A stretch of DNA of 64,000 bases from Mesaphorura yosii. Lineage: Eukaryota; Arthropoda; Collembola; Poduromorpha; Tullbergiidae. The notes under the pieces were generated by a model. It had not been told where the DNA came from and did not search any database. It saw only the letters and a list, made by a program, of their open reading frames with translations. The stretch covers positions 396,152 to 460,151 of the forward strand of contig WIXG01000016.1 of the NCBI GenBank assembly GCA_009869945.1, written 5' to 3'. Within the stretch, counting starts at the first letter, position 1. Each line of letters opens with the position of its first letter. Shown piece by piece: positions 39,701 to 51,900 of the stretch. The position numbers were made by a program, and so were the translations under genes.

Positions 39701-42427
39701 CAATCAGCCGATGAAGAATTTACGCATCAACTCCCTCAAGTCTCTGAATTATGACATGAAATCCTGTCTTCTAGGTCATTCAAATATTTGTTTGCACTGC
39801 AAACAGACTGGCAATAATCTTTTTGTGTCAAAGGCATAAAATTACCGAGGCCGCAATGCAGCGTAATAAAATTAAACGCAAACGACAAAGATTGTTTGTA
39901 TTGCATTGACACAAAGCCTGTTAATGAAACCAATGCCTGATTCTGTTAATTACGTCAGTAGTCAGTACGTCTTACGAAATTTAAGTAGCCCGAATTCACT
40001 GGAAGGCTGTATCTCGCAACACTTTGCGTTGATTGTTGAGAATTCTGTCAAGACCTTCACACTTTTCACGTTCACAAGCTTCCTGCATGCCAAGTGGGCT
40101 CACGCGTCGCGTTATTTCTTTCCGAATTCTTCCTTCTTCAAACGGTTACGAGACTGTAACTTCCTGGGTTTGTCAAAACACGAGCTTTGCTTTGTTTCGA
40201 GTTAATGAGACTCAAACAGTTCTCTAATTACGAAATTACTAAATTGATTGTCACACCGCACATACAATTTGTTGATACTCTACGTTCTCAACTTCCAGAA
40301 AATGCGTCAATGCGTCTCCTCACAATCGGACGCATCTGGAGACTGGAACTTAAACGAATTTGGACCCTGCCCGCTCATGAAATTGGGGTTAAGGCTATTT
40401 TGGTAGACGGTAAACGAGGAAGAAGCCGCGTACTCGTAGCAGGTAGATTCGAGGATGCGAGGTGTAATGACAAAAGAACAGGGCGATGGAGAACAGGTGG
40501 ATCGTGGATAATGAGAATGGAATGTCTCGCTTCAGTGTGCTCCTTTTGGGATTCATTCGAGTAACGCATCCATCCAGTCACAGTCACAGTCAAGTCTCCC
40601 GTGCTGAGATCCTGGAAGTGCTGGAAGCTCGTGATGCGATGATGAGAAGCACCACTCGTTTCGAGTTTCGACTTTTGCTTTCAGTGCACGGTAAACTGCA
40701 CGATTGCACAGACAATAATGATATCGAAGGGTACTTTTTTAACGACCAACCCTTAAAAAGGCAGGCAGGCAGAGGAGCTCGGACGGCTGGACGGCAACGG
40801 CAAACCCAAAAGGTACGAAATGCCTTCGCCTTTGAATGCATCAACGAATGAGACTTTTGATATTACCTTCAAGGGCTCGGTTAATGAGGACGATGACTAT
40901 GTGAGAGGCGCAGGCGTGTGGAATGTGGTAAAGGACCACCGATCAGCGCAGTGCTCGAAAGGGTCTCTATTTTCTCAACACTTCATCCACGATCGCACTG
41001 ATAAACGCAAGGACAAACGCAAACGTGCACGGGAAGCGTTTCTCGACTGGACGGGCAAGGACGCGTACAGCGTAAACATGCACGGTAAGAAACTCAGGCC
41101 GAACTGACGAGAGGAGCCAGAACAAGTGCAGTCAGTCTCTTCTCGTGCACCTGATTCAATTCTGCAGGCCCCATAACACAAATCCTCCACAAAGCTCTGC
41201 TAGTTGCTGCTCGATACTGCACTGATTGTACGTATCATACGAGAGAAACACGAAACAGGTGCGTCGCGTCGAGGGGATGAGGAGAGATGAGACTGGCTGA
41301 CTGGCTACTATCCTATCTCTTCTCGCGTACGTGTTCATTGTTGTAAATATTTCAATGCAGTACAATGTTTTTGATCAGTGATACTATAATGTAAATGCCG
41401 TAATAATAATATAGCCCATTGTATTTTAACAAGAGTGGAATCAAGAATTTTAATAACCTGCCTCTGACTTGCTCGTATGCGCCACAGCTACAACTACAAA
41501 CATCGCAGTATCGTAGCGTTTTTTCTGGCCGTGGCAGTGGTTCGTTCGGTTGCTGGTTGATTGCAGATGGTATTCGTATTCGGACGGTCATCTCTCGATG
41601 GCGATGGCGAGGAGATGAGATGCAGTGCAGCGTAGATATTGCCCTGCTTAATTTGACCAATGCAACAACGGGGTCAACCATTCCGATTTTTTGGACGCTT
41701 GGCCCAATTCCTCGCTTGAAATACCATGTCAATTAGAATCCAACCGCAAATTGGGAATGCACACAATTTTTGCAGTGACCGCCAATGTATGCCACCGACA
41801 ATTGAACAGAATGTGTTGACCTGATGAACGTCCAAGTGGAAATGTCAATTTGATCGTAATCAGTCTATTCTGAGGTGCGAGTCTTTCTCGTTGTCAAAAC
41901 CAAAAAGACACCAAGCTCAACAGCGGCCTTCACTCGCAACGAGTCTTCATATTGCGTATGCATGAACTCAACCGCGTAGGCAGGTTTTCATTTTCTCCTG
42001 CGGACGGGCCTTTCTTTATGATTCTCGTCTGAGGCACCTGAATTCCTGTTCTCGCATCTCGTCTCTTTTCATTGCCTAAAGTCAAATTAGATCCCACATG
42101 CGGCTTGGTTATCAAATTTATTAAAACTGGTTCTTCGTTCCGCAGATTCTTCTTCTTTTGTGTTTGTCACTTGCATTTCATGCAATCCGAACTTATACTT
42201 TGGGTGCTGTGATGAGAGACTTAACGGCTAGTAAAGAAAAGCTGATATGTGTTTCCAAATTCCAAATTAGTATCCACAATCCATGCGAAATATCCTACAT
42301 GACCGGACAAGAGTTTTATGCCAGATTTTTATGAGAAACAGAATGGCGCAGACGACAACGACGCAACGAGCTTCGAAGGTTTACCATTAGCGTTTCGTTT
42401 TATTTTCTAAGTGGTCCCTTACTCATA
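36794..42427. other. 5.6-kb stretch without a supported gene
   Basis: Lies between the start codon of the PDZ gene and the stop of the MPV17L2 gene, both on the minus strand. It probably holds the promoter, 5' UTR exons and first intron of the PDZ gene. Open frames of 60-126 codons occur (for example near 40187-40564 and 41352-41736), but none shows splice-linked neighbours or family motifs. A short GGCAGGCAGGCAG run occurs near 40760. Confidence 0.5.
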
Positions 42428-43222
42428 TCATAATAGATTTGCGTTTGATTTAGAACTGACAAGACTGGTATGTAGTTCAGGTTCAGGAAGTTCTGTTCTG
42501 GAAACGTCTTTAGCCTCCTCTTCTGAATTATCCTTTTCCTCGGCATCGTCGGTGTCGATCTCGTGAACAACGTACGATGTGTACACGTCATATCCTAAGG
42601 AGATTGTATTGTCGTACAAAACCCGGTATCTCGTGGGAAGAATGTAGAAATTGAACAGTTGTGCTGGCGGCCAGATGATCCATTCGGCAAGGTAAAGTCT
42701 CCATGACTTGGACTTCAGTTCCTTGAAAAATTCTTTAATGGATCGTTGTTCCATAATGGCCAATGTTACAAAGAACGTGCTGATAACAACGGGTGAACAA
42801 AATACTTGATCCAGGAACACCTGACGAATTGAAGTACCAAAATTTACAAATCATCCGCTACACTAAGGCGCGAAATACAACTGATTGGAGTTATTAGGAG
42901 TGCTTACTTTCTTACAAACAATGGAAAGACTTCTGCCCGGCATATATTTGTCCAGCAAATTATACCAGTGATGACAAACAAGGCCGACGGGCCCACCAGT
43001 GACCCACATGTTGAGCGTTCTCCTGGGGTTGTACGTTCGCTCTCCATCGGAGGTTTGTATTTCATAATGCTGTTGTAGAATGTCTCCAGTTGCGGACAGT
43101 GTTGTTGAAATGGTTAGATTCGTAATTAGCAAGTGTTTGCGGAACATGAAATTTGTCGCACTTCGTAATCTGTGGAATACAGGATTGTTGTACAATCTGG
43201 AGAAGGCGCTCGCTGCAGCCAT
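42428..43222 (-). CDS. MPV17L2: MPV17-like protein 2 (MPV17/PMP22 family)
   Basis: Two exons, 42908-43222 and 42428-42820, joined in phase 0 across an 86-87-nt intron, give 235 residues. Diagnostic segments are LSATGDILQQHYE, NMWVTGGPVGLVCHHWYNLL, and in exon 2 RLYLAEWIIWPPAQLFNFYI followed by PTRYRVLYDNTISLGYDVYTSYV. These match the four-helix MPV17/PMP22 family and look closest to MPV17L2, an inner mitochondrial membrane protein needed for mitoribosome assembly. After the conserved domain comes an extra acidic/Ser tail of about 45 residues (from HEIDTDDAEEKDN) that typical members lack or have much shorter. The basic, Arg-containing N-terminus suits mitochondrial targeting. Confidence 0.9.
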
Positions 43223-45225
43223 CCTGGGAACCCTGTCGAGTTAAATATTGTTCGTATCAAAGTACGTCATTAATCGAAATGGATAATAATTATCAGATGA
43301 CGAAATTAGCTTATGAGCTACCTTCAAGTAGTCACGACCGCCGTATCGCAGTGCTATTAGGCTTCTTTCGCAGCCCGAAGTCAGATTATAATCGAGATTC
43401 ACCCATTCACCGACCTCAGATGATAGCTAATTAGGAACGATACAGCAGGGTGAAGCTTGTGAACTAATGGAAAATGGACACAATCAAGAACCCGAAAATT
43501 AGCGAACCTCAGGTTCACCGCGTGAGTAAATCCCACTGTGTTTGGTTTTGGCTGCTGCCAAACGCAACGTGACTGCCTCGTTCACAGTCAACCCACAGAT
43601 GGATACTCTGCAGTCAATGTGTCTCATCGGCGCATCGACCGAGATTATACAGAAGAATGGGCATTGGCATGATACGATAATTTAGGGGCTTTTGTCTTGA
43701 TTTGAGGGCTTGTCTTACTCTCGTTGGACAGAATGACAATAATCAAACTATGCATTTCTTGTGCTTTCATACGCCAGTTGCATATTGAGAATCACCAGCT
43801 CATATGAAGGGGTGTCCCACAGTGGGCCTTTGGTTACATGCAGGTTTTTGTCGTTTGGAATTGGCGTTTTAGAGCACTAGAATGCATCTGTGTGCTTACG
43901 TAATAATCATTGAGATAATTAACTGATGATAAGTATACATGTCAATTAAAGACCTAAAGTTCAAGTAATTCGCAAATGGAATTGCATCATGTGTGTTATG
44001 AGGGGGGAAAAACAGTACGTGATATTAATTATTAAGCACATTCCCACAATCCCACAGTAGAATTTGTGCCGGAGCTCAGGTTTCATTGCGATCGCGGCCT
44101 GGAAAATGTACCGGCGGGCAGTTGAAACTGAATAATCTGGAATTTCGCTTTGGATTAAATTGTAAGTGGACTCGTACGTGGAACTAGACAAGTCGCCATT
44201 CATTCTCTTCAGCCAAGCAAGTCAGCGGTCCAGATATTCCAGACGTGGTTGGTGACGGTGGATTGAAACAACTAGAAAGATTCCACGTGCGAGGAGTAAG
44301 TGATGCTTGGCAGTGCTAGAGAACCAATAAAAACATCTTGTTGAGTGAAAGCATCGCATAAAGTTGCAACATTCATGAGAATACTAGTTTCATGGTTTCA
44401 AAAGCTAGTATAAAGTGCAAAGGAGCACGGCTCCAGTAATCGGACCAGCCTTCGTTTGTATTGCACTGATTTTCCAAGTATCAGTTCACGTGTGGAGCTC
44501 TTTGTGTTACCATTCCATAAGATCACCACTTTTCACGCAGCAAAGTGCTCCACGAACCACGAGCCTGGGCCCGATTTCGAATTTCTTATTCTGTTCATTT
44601 CTTGAGTATTTTTTGCTTTCGTCATTCCACTCGTGCAAAATTTTAATTCAGAAACATAAACACTGCAAGCATTTTGTTCATTCGTCAACAGAAAATAAAT
44701 AATTTACTAGTAGTTCATCTGAAGAATTCTTGCATCTCTGCACTGGAAATCGAAGACATCTGTGCGCCACGCCATTTCGAGGTAAATAGGTCATGTAAGT
44801 CAGGTTCACGCACCAAACAGACACGACAAGAGGTTTGAGTCATTTGGTGGTGGTGAACGTGATGCCACAAAGGTCAATCTTGATAACTACTGAAGGCACT
44901 TCATTTCGAACAGCGCATATGTGCGATGACACACGTAGGCTAGATATTTCTTGTCTCCAACATAAATAGAACAAATATTCTTGGAATTAATATCACCACG
45001 ATATATTCCTTTATATGTTGAGTTGTCACACGGTCTGTATTTCATAACGACCAAGAGTTCGTATCGTATCCGTAGTGGCAATTTAGTCTTATGAAAGCGA
45101 CAAGAAAAGTAAACTACGTTTCGGTTCACTTTCAGGAAGTTTGCCTGTATTTGCGGTTGACCTAAGCACTTGAATCGATTTAAGGTGCTCCAGCACAGCA
45201 GAGATTGTGGACGACACAAGCAATT
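43223..45225. promoter_or_regulatory. Divergent region between MPV17L2 and GCH1
   Basis: About 2 kb separate the two start codons, which face away from each other. It should contain both promoters, and possibly upstream exons of GCH1, because the insect orthologue Punch uses alternative first exons. No definite motif was found. An antisense open frame at about 44887-45219 has no recognisable family. Confidence 0.4.
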
Positions 45226-47519
45226 ATGTCCAGTGACCGATCTCTGGAGACTCGCAGCACCGCAGCAAGAAACGGCTACACTTGCAGTAAACCAGTCCCA
45301 ATTGTTCTTGATTCGGCGGAGTTGAAAAAGCGCCGGGGTATCATGAGAAATTATCAGCGAGGTAGCTCCTTAGAAAATGGGGAAAGTGACCCACCAGGTT
45401 CGCCACGAACTCCGCGAACGGTGAGCACTCCAGGTAGGGCCACATTACATTATTTCTGGATAAATCAGGCTTCAAATGTGTGTCCGTACCGTTGAAATCA
45501 CCTGCGAATTAAATCTGCACTGTTTCTGTTTCTCTGAAGGCCACGAGCATTGCAGCTTTCACCATGACCTGGAATTGGATCACAAGCCACCCACACGCGA
45601 AGATTTGTTACCAAGCATGGCTCTGGCCTACAAAGATTTATTACGCAGTTTAGGAGAAAACCCGGAGCGTCAAGGCTTGTTGAAGACTCCAGAGAGAGCG
45701 GCTAAAGCGATGCTGTTCTTCACAAAAGGATACGACCAGACACTCGAAGGTAAAACTTGTTGCTGAAAGTATCGGTCCTTTGCGGGTGGGTCTCTTGAAC
45801 GTGTAAATGGAATAGAGGAGACAATGCGTTTTGCCAGAGCAGATCTGCCAAAAATAGCCCAGTACAGGATTAGTATCTTTCCATGGGACTTGAGAGTCAC
45901 GATGAAAGAGTATTGATTATTTCAGATTTCCATTTCAAATCCTTAGAAAAGCAAAAGTATATCTTCTTTTTATTGGGGCAGCAATAAGTTGAGCATTATG
46001 AGTAGAGTATAAGTGGGCTGCTGCGCCTTTCTCCTTTTATTACTCCCATTGTCTTTCTGTACTGCTCCTTCAAAGGAAATCAGTCAAGTGAAGAGTGTGG
46101 CGGAGAGAAAGAAAAGGCTTAAGGCCAAATTATTCCTCTCTCGCCATTCTTCTCTCATACAAATGGCAAGTAAAGTACAAACTCTTGTTATTCGTGTTGA
46201 CCTTTCACCAAAGAAAGCAATACATTCTTCATACAAGCTATGTTACTGCCAACCCATGGCAGTGCAATGAAATGGATGGTAAGATGAGAGAAATGAAGTG
46301 GGCGCTCTGAAATTTCCAATGCGTCACTCCGCACACATTCCAAATTGCTTGTCTGCCCTGTTTGCACTTTCGAGATGAGACTGCCCTGCTTGGGCAATTA
46401 ACGCAGGATGCGAATATATCAGCAGGGTAAAGAGTCATGCTGACTTCAATCAAACTGCGGTACAAATTATGTCAATTGAACACTTTCTTTAAGAATGTAT
46501 GATGAACGCGAATGAAGGAAGGAAAAATGAGGATTTGCTGATCGTCAACTTTGTAGGCTTTTCTTGTTCTTGAAAGATGAGAAATACAAGGAAATTGATT
46601 CATCCAATTCGCTAATAGCCTGTGATAAGTCGGAATCACGGTTTAACGAGCACACTTTGTCTAAAAAGGACTGAAGTGAAGAACACGTGCAAGCAGACTG
46701 CAAAAATATTGCATAGCCATTATTGTCACGTACTTTTTGCAAGTAAGTCAAGGAGGTTGGCTGCGACACTTTTGCGAAATTGAGCTTATTACAGAACGTG
46801 CAAAGTTAATGGAACTTTCTTGTCGAGTTGGCCCACTTGATCTTCCCAAGAGTAAAGTGCTCAAAACATTGCGCGATTACGCTAGTAATTTCGCCAGCGT
46901 TGACATCAAATTGCGAAGTCGAATTGGAACTTTATGATTACAGCCTTATTTTTATCATTTTCAGAGGTGCTGAATGGTGCCGTGTTTGACGAGGACACGG
47001 ACGAAATGGTTGTTGTGAAAGACATCGAGATGTTCTCCATGTGTGAACACCATTTGGTCCCGTTTTATGGCAAGGTCTCCATCGGCTACTTGCCCAATAG
47101 GAAAGTGCTGGGGCTCAGCAAACTCGCACGCATTGTTGAAGTATTTTGCAGACGCTTGCAGGGTAAGTGAAAGGCAATTACAAATTGATTTCGTGAAGAG
47201 GTCCATTTATAATAACATCTGCTGTATGTCATTGCAGTTCAAGAGCGCTTGACTCGCCAGATTGCTGAGGCAGTCCTGCAGGCTATCCAACCACGAGGAG
47301 TTGGAGTCATTGTTGAGGCTTCGTAAGTCGTAAATTGTAAAGCGCATAATAGCCATGTTGAAAAATTAACCCACGTGCTTCAATTCCAGACATTTATGCA
47401 TGGTCATGCGAGGTGTGCAGAAAATCAACAGCAAAACTGTTACCAGTTCCATGCTCGGCGAATTTCGCGAGGATTCCAAGACGCGTGAAGAATTTTTAGC
47501 ATTCTGTCGTTCCAAATAA
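45226..47519 (+). CDS. GCH1: GTP cyclohydrolase I
   Basis: Five exons: 45226-45433, 45540-45749, 46965-47162, 47238-47322 and 47390-47519, all in frame, 276 residues. The enzyme converts GTP to 7,8-dihydroneopterin triphosphate, the first step to tetrahydrobiopterin (cofactor of aromatic amino-acid hydroxylases) and pterin pigments. The zinc ligands are in [12 protein letters not shown] and [20 protein letters not shown]. The substrate-binding block [20 protein letters not shown] is intact. The N-terminal segment with [20 protein letters not shown] closely resembles Drosophila Punch. I chose the exon 1 donor GTAGGG (45434), not the better-looking GTGAGC (45421), because only the former keeps frame and yields the PGHEHC junction. 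The end at EFLAFCRSK is full-length. Confidence 0.97.
45750..46964 (+). other. 1.2-kb intron of GCH1
   Basis: The only long intron of the gene, bounded by GTAAAA and TTTTCAG. Contains short open frames without coding support. No repeat or RNA gene recognised. Confidence 0.6.
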
Positions 47520-48958
47520 TACGCCAAATGATTGGCTTCTTGTTACGATCAAGTTTAGAATTGCCAAGATGTTATTTGGTTAATTATGCACTCTCCAGTT
47601 GATTCTCCAGTTTCAGATGGTCATTTTAGTTACGCTGTTGTAATCTTTGTGTACTGTGTACATACTAATAGAGTCAATAGAATGTGTACGAACTAAAGTA
47701 ACGAAGGGACCATACCTCCTATACGAATAGCTCTTTTTCATTAGGGCCTAAATTAATATGCGAATCTATCAATTGTTAAACGAAATTGACTATCATATGC
47801 AACTCGTAGAAGTAGAACTTTATCAATGCAATGAAAGACTTGTACGCAAAGTGGGACCAATTAATCCACGTCGTGATGAAAGGAAAGAGCGGTGCTAAAG
47901 AAGAGATCACTCCATTGATCTCAGCAGCTGACAGTCGTTGAGCTTAGGAAATCACAAGAATTCAGTAGTAGTTGTTAATCTTGGAAATTAGCACAATACC
48001 ATAAAATGCTGTAATTTTCGTGGTTTAATTTCTACTCCACATCGTGTCAAACTGTGAGCACAATATTGATCCTTTGACTGTGATGCTTATGATATTTATT
48101 TGTCGCCCAATTTCAATAAATTTATTGTTGGTGTTGTCAAAAATTGTGTGTAACTCTTTGGAGTCTGCAACTTCAGTGAACTTTATCATAATCTGACCAA
48201 AATTCTGCATTTCACTTGCAATAAGTTCGGTTCGCGTGTGCAAAAGAATTTTGGAACATCTGCGATGACAAGCGTGCCATGTGCCGTGCCCTGTCCACAT
48301 TTAGTTCAGCCACACTTTGGATCTGAGCGTATTGTATCAAATTCCCACTGCACTGAGGTGAAGAGAGGCAGACAACCAATAGCAAATAGCAGTAGTTAGT
48401 AAGTGACTGCATGCGGGTGCGGGAGTTGGAGCTGATGCAAGTGGAAGTGCGACAGAGGGAAAGTGAAGGCAATTGAAGCGTACCACCAAGGAGGCAGGCA
48501 GGCAGGAGATAAGCGTGCGGGAGTACTCGTGTTTTTGTTAGTTGTGTTCATGCATTCGGAGGAGTGAGATCGTGCCCGTTTCCTCTCCTGCCTTCCCCGT
48601 CCATCGTAGTCAGCTCCTTTAACCCTTAGAAGTTTAGAGTAGATGTTCTGTACGTCTTTGCCTAGTTAGTTAGCACACAATTAACTTAAGGTAGTTGGTA
48701 GGATTTCCATTTGAAGTGCATTGCGTCCGAGTCCGACTTATTTGCTGTCAGCGTCTGGCGGCCTGCATCAAGCAAAGATGCACTCCAGCCTGACTCATCG
48801 TTGCATTCGCGTCGTTTGGAGTCTGCAATTTGTGTTTATGTATTCCGTTTCTGCCCCGTTCGTGTAAACAAACTGTTCCGACCGATGGTTTGGGTTAACT
48901 TGAAAGAGAAGAGTTTTGGTTTCGGTGCAAGTTGAAGGAGTCGGAGTGAGACGAAGTC
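47520..48958. other. Intergenic region and otk 5' UTR
   Basis: Holds the GCH1 3' UTR at the left, and at the right the promoter and 5' UTR of the otk gene, with short GGCA tandem units near 48493-48505. A minus-strand open frame at 48025-48300 is discussed under findings; I do not call it a gene. Confidence 0.45.
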
Positions 48959-51900
48959 ATGATGCGGGCTGTTTCTTTGACGGTTGTTGCTGTCGCTGCC
49001 TTCCTTCAAGGTGAGTTGATGAGTTGTATGTACCGTGGCAATCAAAGTTATTGCATTTACTGTTTATCTCGCGTGGGTCGACGTAACTCGATTGGCGGAA
49101 CGCCTTCTCGAATTCCCAGTGGGGCTAATTCTCCTACCTGTGTCTTGAACCTGTTGCCTGTTTCATTAATTTGTAATGAGCCCAGCATTTCATTATTTGC
49201 GCTTCCTTCCATTCCAGCTAACGCTTTCGCATCGAGCTTCAAGTAAGCGCTCACACTCAAGCGAAGCATTGCATACGCATTCTTTCAAAACCGAGAATGA
49301 GACGAAAGAGAAAAGCTTGGACAAAATAAAACAAAGCTCACGACCTTCCCTTTCCCAGCGAGGATGGCCAGGAATGCGAGTCTGGTCCGTACATTAAAGA
49401 GTTTCACTTGCTGCCCCGAGTTTCCGCAGCGCATGATGTAATTTATCCCGCACGCTCCGAACTGGCCGGATGGTATAATATTTCTGGAGCAAATGGTCTG
49501 CTGGCGACGGATAACATCGTCCGTATTATTAGAACAGGAATAAACAGCAGAGCCCCACCGCTGCTGAACTGCTCCGGGTTGGTTTGATTCTCTCACTTGT
49601 GAAACAACAGTTGAAGAAAGGAAGGGAGCATCATCGATTTCTTCCGTAAATGACTTTTATATTTTTTCCCTCTTGATTCTTTCTCGGGAGTTACGTGGTT
49701 GGGGTCTGAACCCAGTATGCAGCAGACAATGCAGCATTGCGTATTTCCACCCCAGCCAATTCAGGCAATAAAAAATCAAGACTTGCACTTGCACAAGTAC
49801 AAAAAGAAACGCAGCTTCGAATCGCAGCTATTGTTTTGTCCTGGATTTTGAATGAAAGTTTTAACATGTTTGTAAATAAGGCAGTACTTGGCGCATGCAT
49901 GCCTTTCAAGTTGCCTTTAAACTTTGTATCAGTGAAGATATAAATGCGCTTTCAAGGCGTCCCAAACACAATGCAGGACACTTTTATAAGCTTTTGACGA
50001 ATTAAGTACGGGATTCGAGTTGGAAGGCTCGAGAGTGTTATTGAAATCGATATGAGCCGACTAACGGCGGAGCAAGCAGACTGCTGCTTGCTCTTCGAAT
50101 CAGTTGAATTAATCTGCTCATTTTCTTTTACGATTCGGCATGACTCACTCAGCTATAAAATGCCATACTTCTGATTATTGCGCTTGTTACTTTAGATTCC
50201 TTGTTCATGATAATATGCACCACACTCCACTCCACCCGGAGAACTCAACCAGGCGAACAATGCAGTGCACATTTCCCCGCAGATCGCAGCACATTGTGTA
50301 GCGGTGGCTGGACTGAATGCGAACAGGCCATTGCCATTTCAATTTCACTTGTGCCAGGCATCAAAGCTGGATGACAGAATATAATAGAAAGGCTTCAGTA
50401 CGCAATACTCGACGCACTGTTCTGTTTTATAGCTCTTTCCTCTGCGAGGGGCTCGAACATTTGCTTCAGATCGTCTTTCGTCCTTTCGTCCTTTTCAGTG
50501 CAATACTCATTTTGTGTTTCATGTCCCTCGCAAAGTTGATGTGATGCAAACATAGCAAAAATGTGCCATCAGAATTATAATCAGAGCACAATTTTATTGC
50601 CTCTTTTCACTTATCACTTACTCCAGGCGCACTGAACGCACGCTGTTCTCATTAATTCCAAGTGTTGAGTCAGGTCTGTCGTCCGAGCAGAGTTGTTCTC
50701 ATTTTCTGAGTTGCCTGCACCATTTGTTGTGGATTGCGGTTCTTTCGCACACGCTGTGTCAGAACAGCACCAGAATTTTATGGCTCACAGCTTTTATGTG
50801 AGTTCTCTTTATGAGTTGATTGACTTTTATTAAACCTCCGTTGCTGATCATGCAAAATGTGCTTTTATTATTCTGCAATCATTAAAATGTGCTCTGGGCG
50901 CATTCGGCTATCAAAAATATTGTTAAACTAAAAAATTACGACTCTAGCAGCCCTTTAATTTTAATACGCGGAATGAATTTGCAAACGGCCGGCTTTTATC
51001 TGGCCTTATTTCTTTACCGAGTATGGCAATGCCTTTCAGATCTCTCAAAATTGTAAAGAGCGACCGGGCTAGCTTGTTACTCGCAATTTCCTTCGTCGTA
51101 GAAAATGTGAAGCTAATTAATGTGGTAAAAAATGATGAAGCGTGAGCACAGCGTCTGAGTGCATTATTACAAGCTTCCTGTGCCTGAGATGATTGTATTA
51201 TGTTTTCAAAAGGTTTTCTGATTGAGTCGAGCCTGGGAAGAAGCAAAGACGGCGGTGAGTTCGTGTTCATAAATTTTGGTGACGCAAGAAGTGGAGAAGG
51301 AAGAAGCACCATTGCGAAGACAGTAATTGATGGAGAAAGGCGAGTCACTCTCGAATGCGTTGTCTCAAGCAGCCAGCAAATTCAATTTCACTGGAATTTG
51401 AATGGCAAGTTGATCCAGAACACCACACGCCGGTACCAAGTGGGATCCAATTTATTCATATCAAGGATTACAAGGAGGTATGATGAAGGTGACTTCAATT
51501 GTATCGCCAAAAACATGACGTCTGGTTTCACTTTGGAAAGCCCACCCGTCAAATTCAACATCATTTGTAAGTCCAACAGAAGTTCGATTTCTTTCTAGCT
51601 TTTAGCGAAGATTCGTAAAGCCAGATCAGGCCGGCCTTTCTCGTACTGTCATTCATTGATTCCCATTTTCGCTTGCTGGAAACAAGCAGAAACAGAAAGC
51701 CGAAGTCAATAATAAGCTTCAGCTTGTTCTGCGATACTTTCGCATCCGTGGTTCTATTAATAAGAAGTCAGTTATTATTCTCTTGTGTCGCCATTCATTC
51801 TAATTACCCGCAGTCTATTATTTTCATCGGTGCACTGACGATTTTATAGCGTCGGAAGCTAGTCGTTTGCGTTTCTGCTGCTGGTTATTTGCCGTCATCG

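Noticed and set aside
40187-41736. Open frames of 95-126 codons on both strands in the gene-free block
   Set aside because: No splice-linked neighbours, no recognisable motif and composition like surrounding noncoding DNA.
44887-45219. 110-codon minus-strand open frame next to the GCH1 start
   Set aside because: It opens with TTG, not ATG, has no family resemblance, and overlaps the GCH1 leader. Probably chance.
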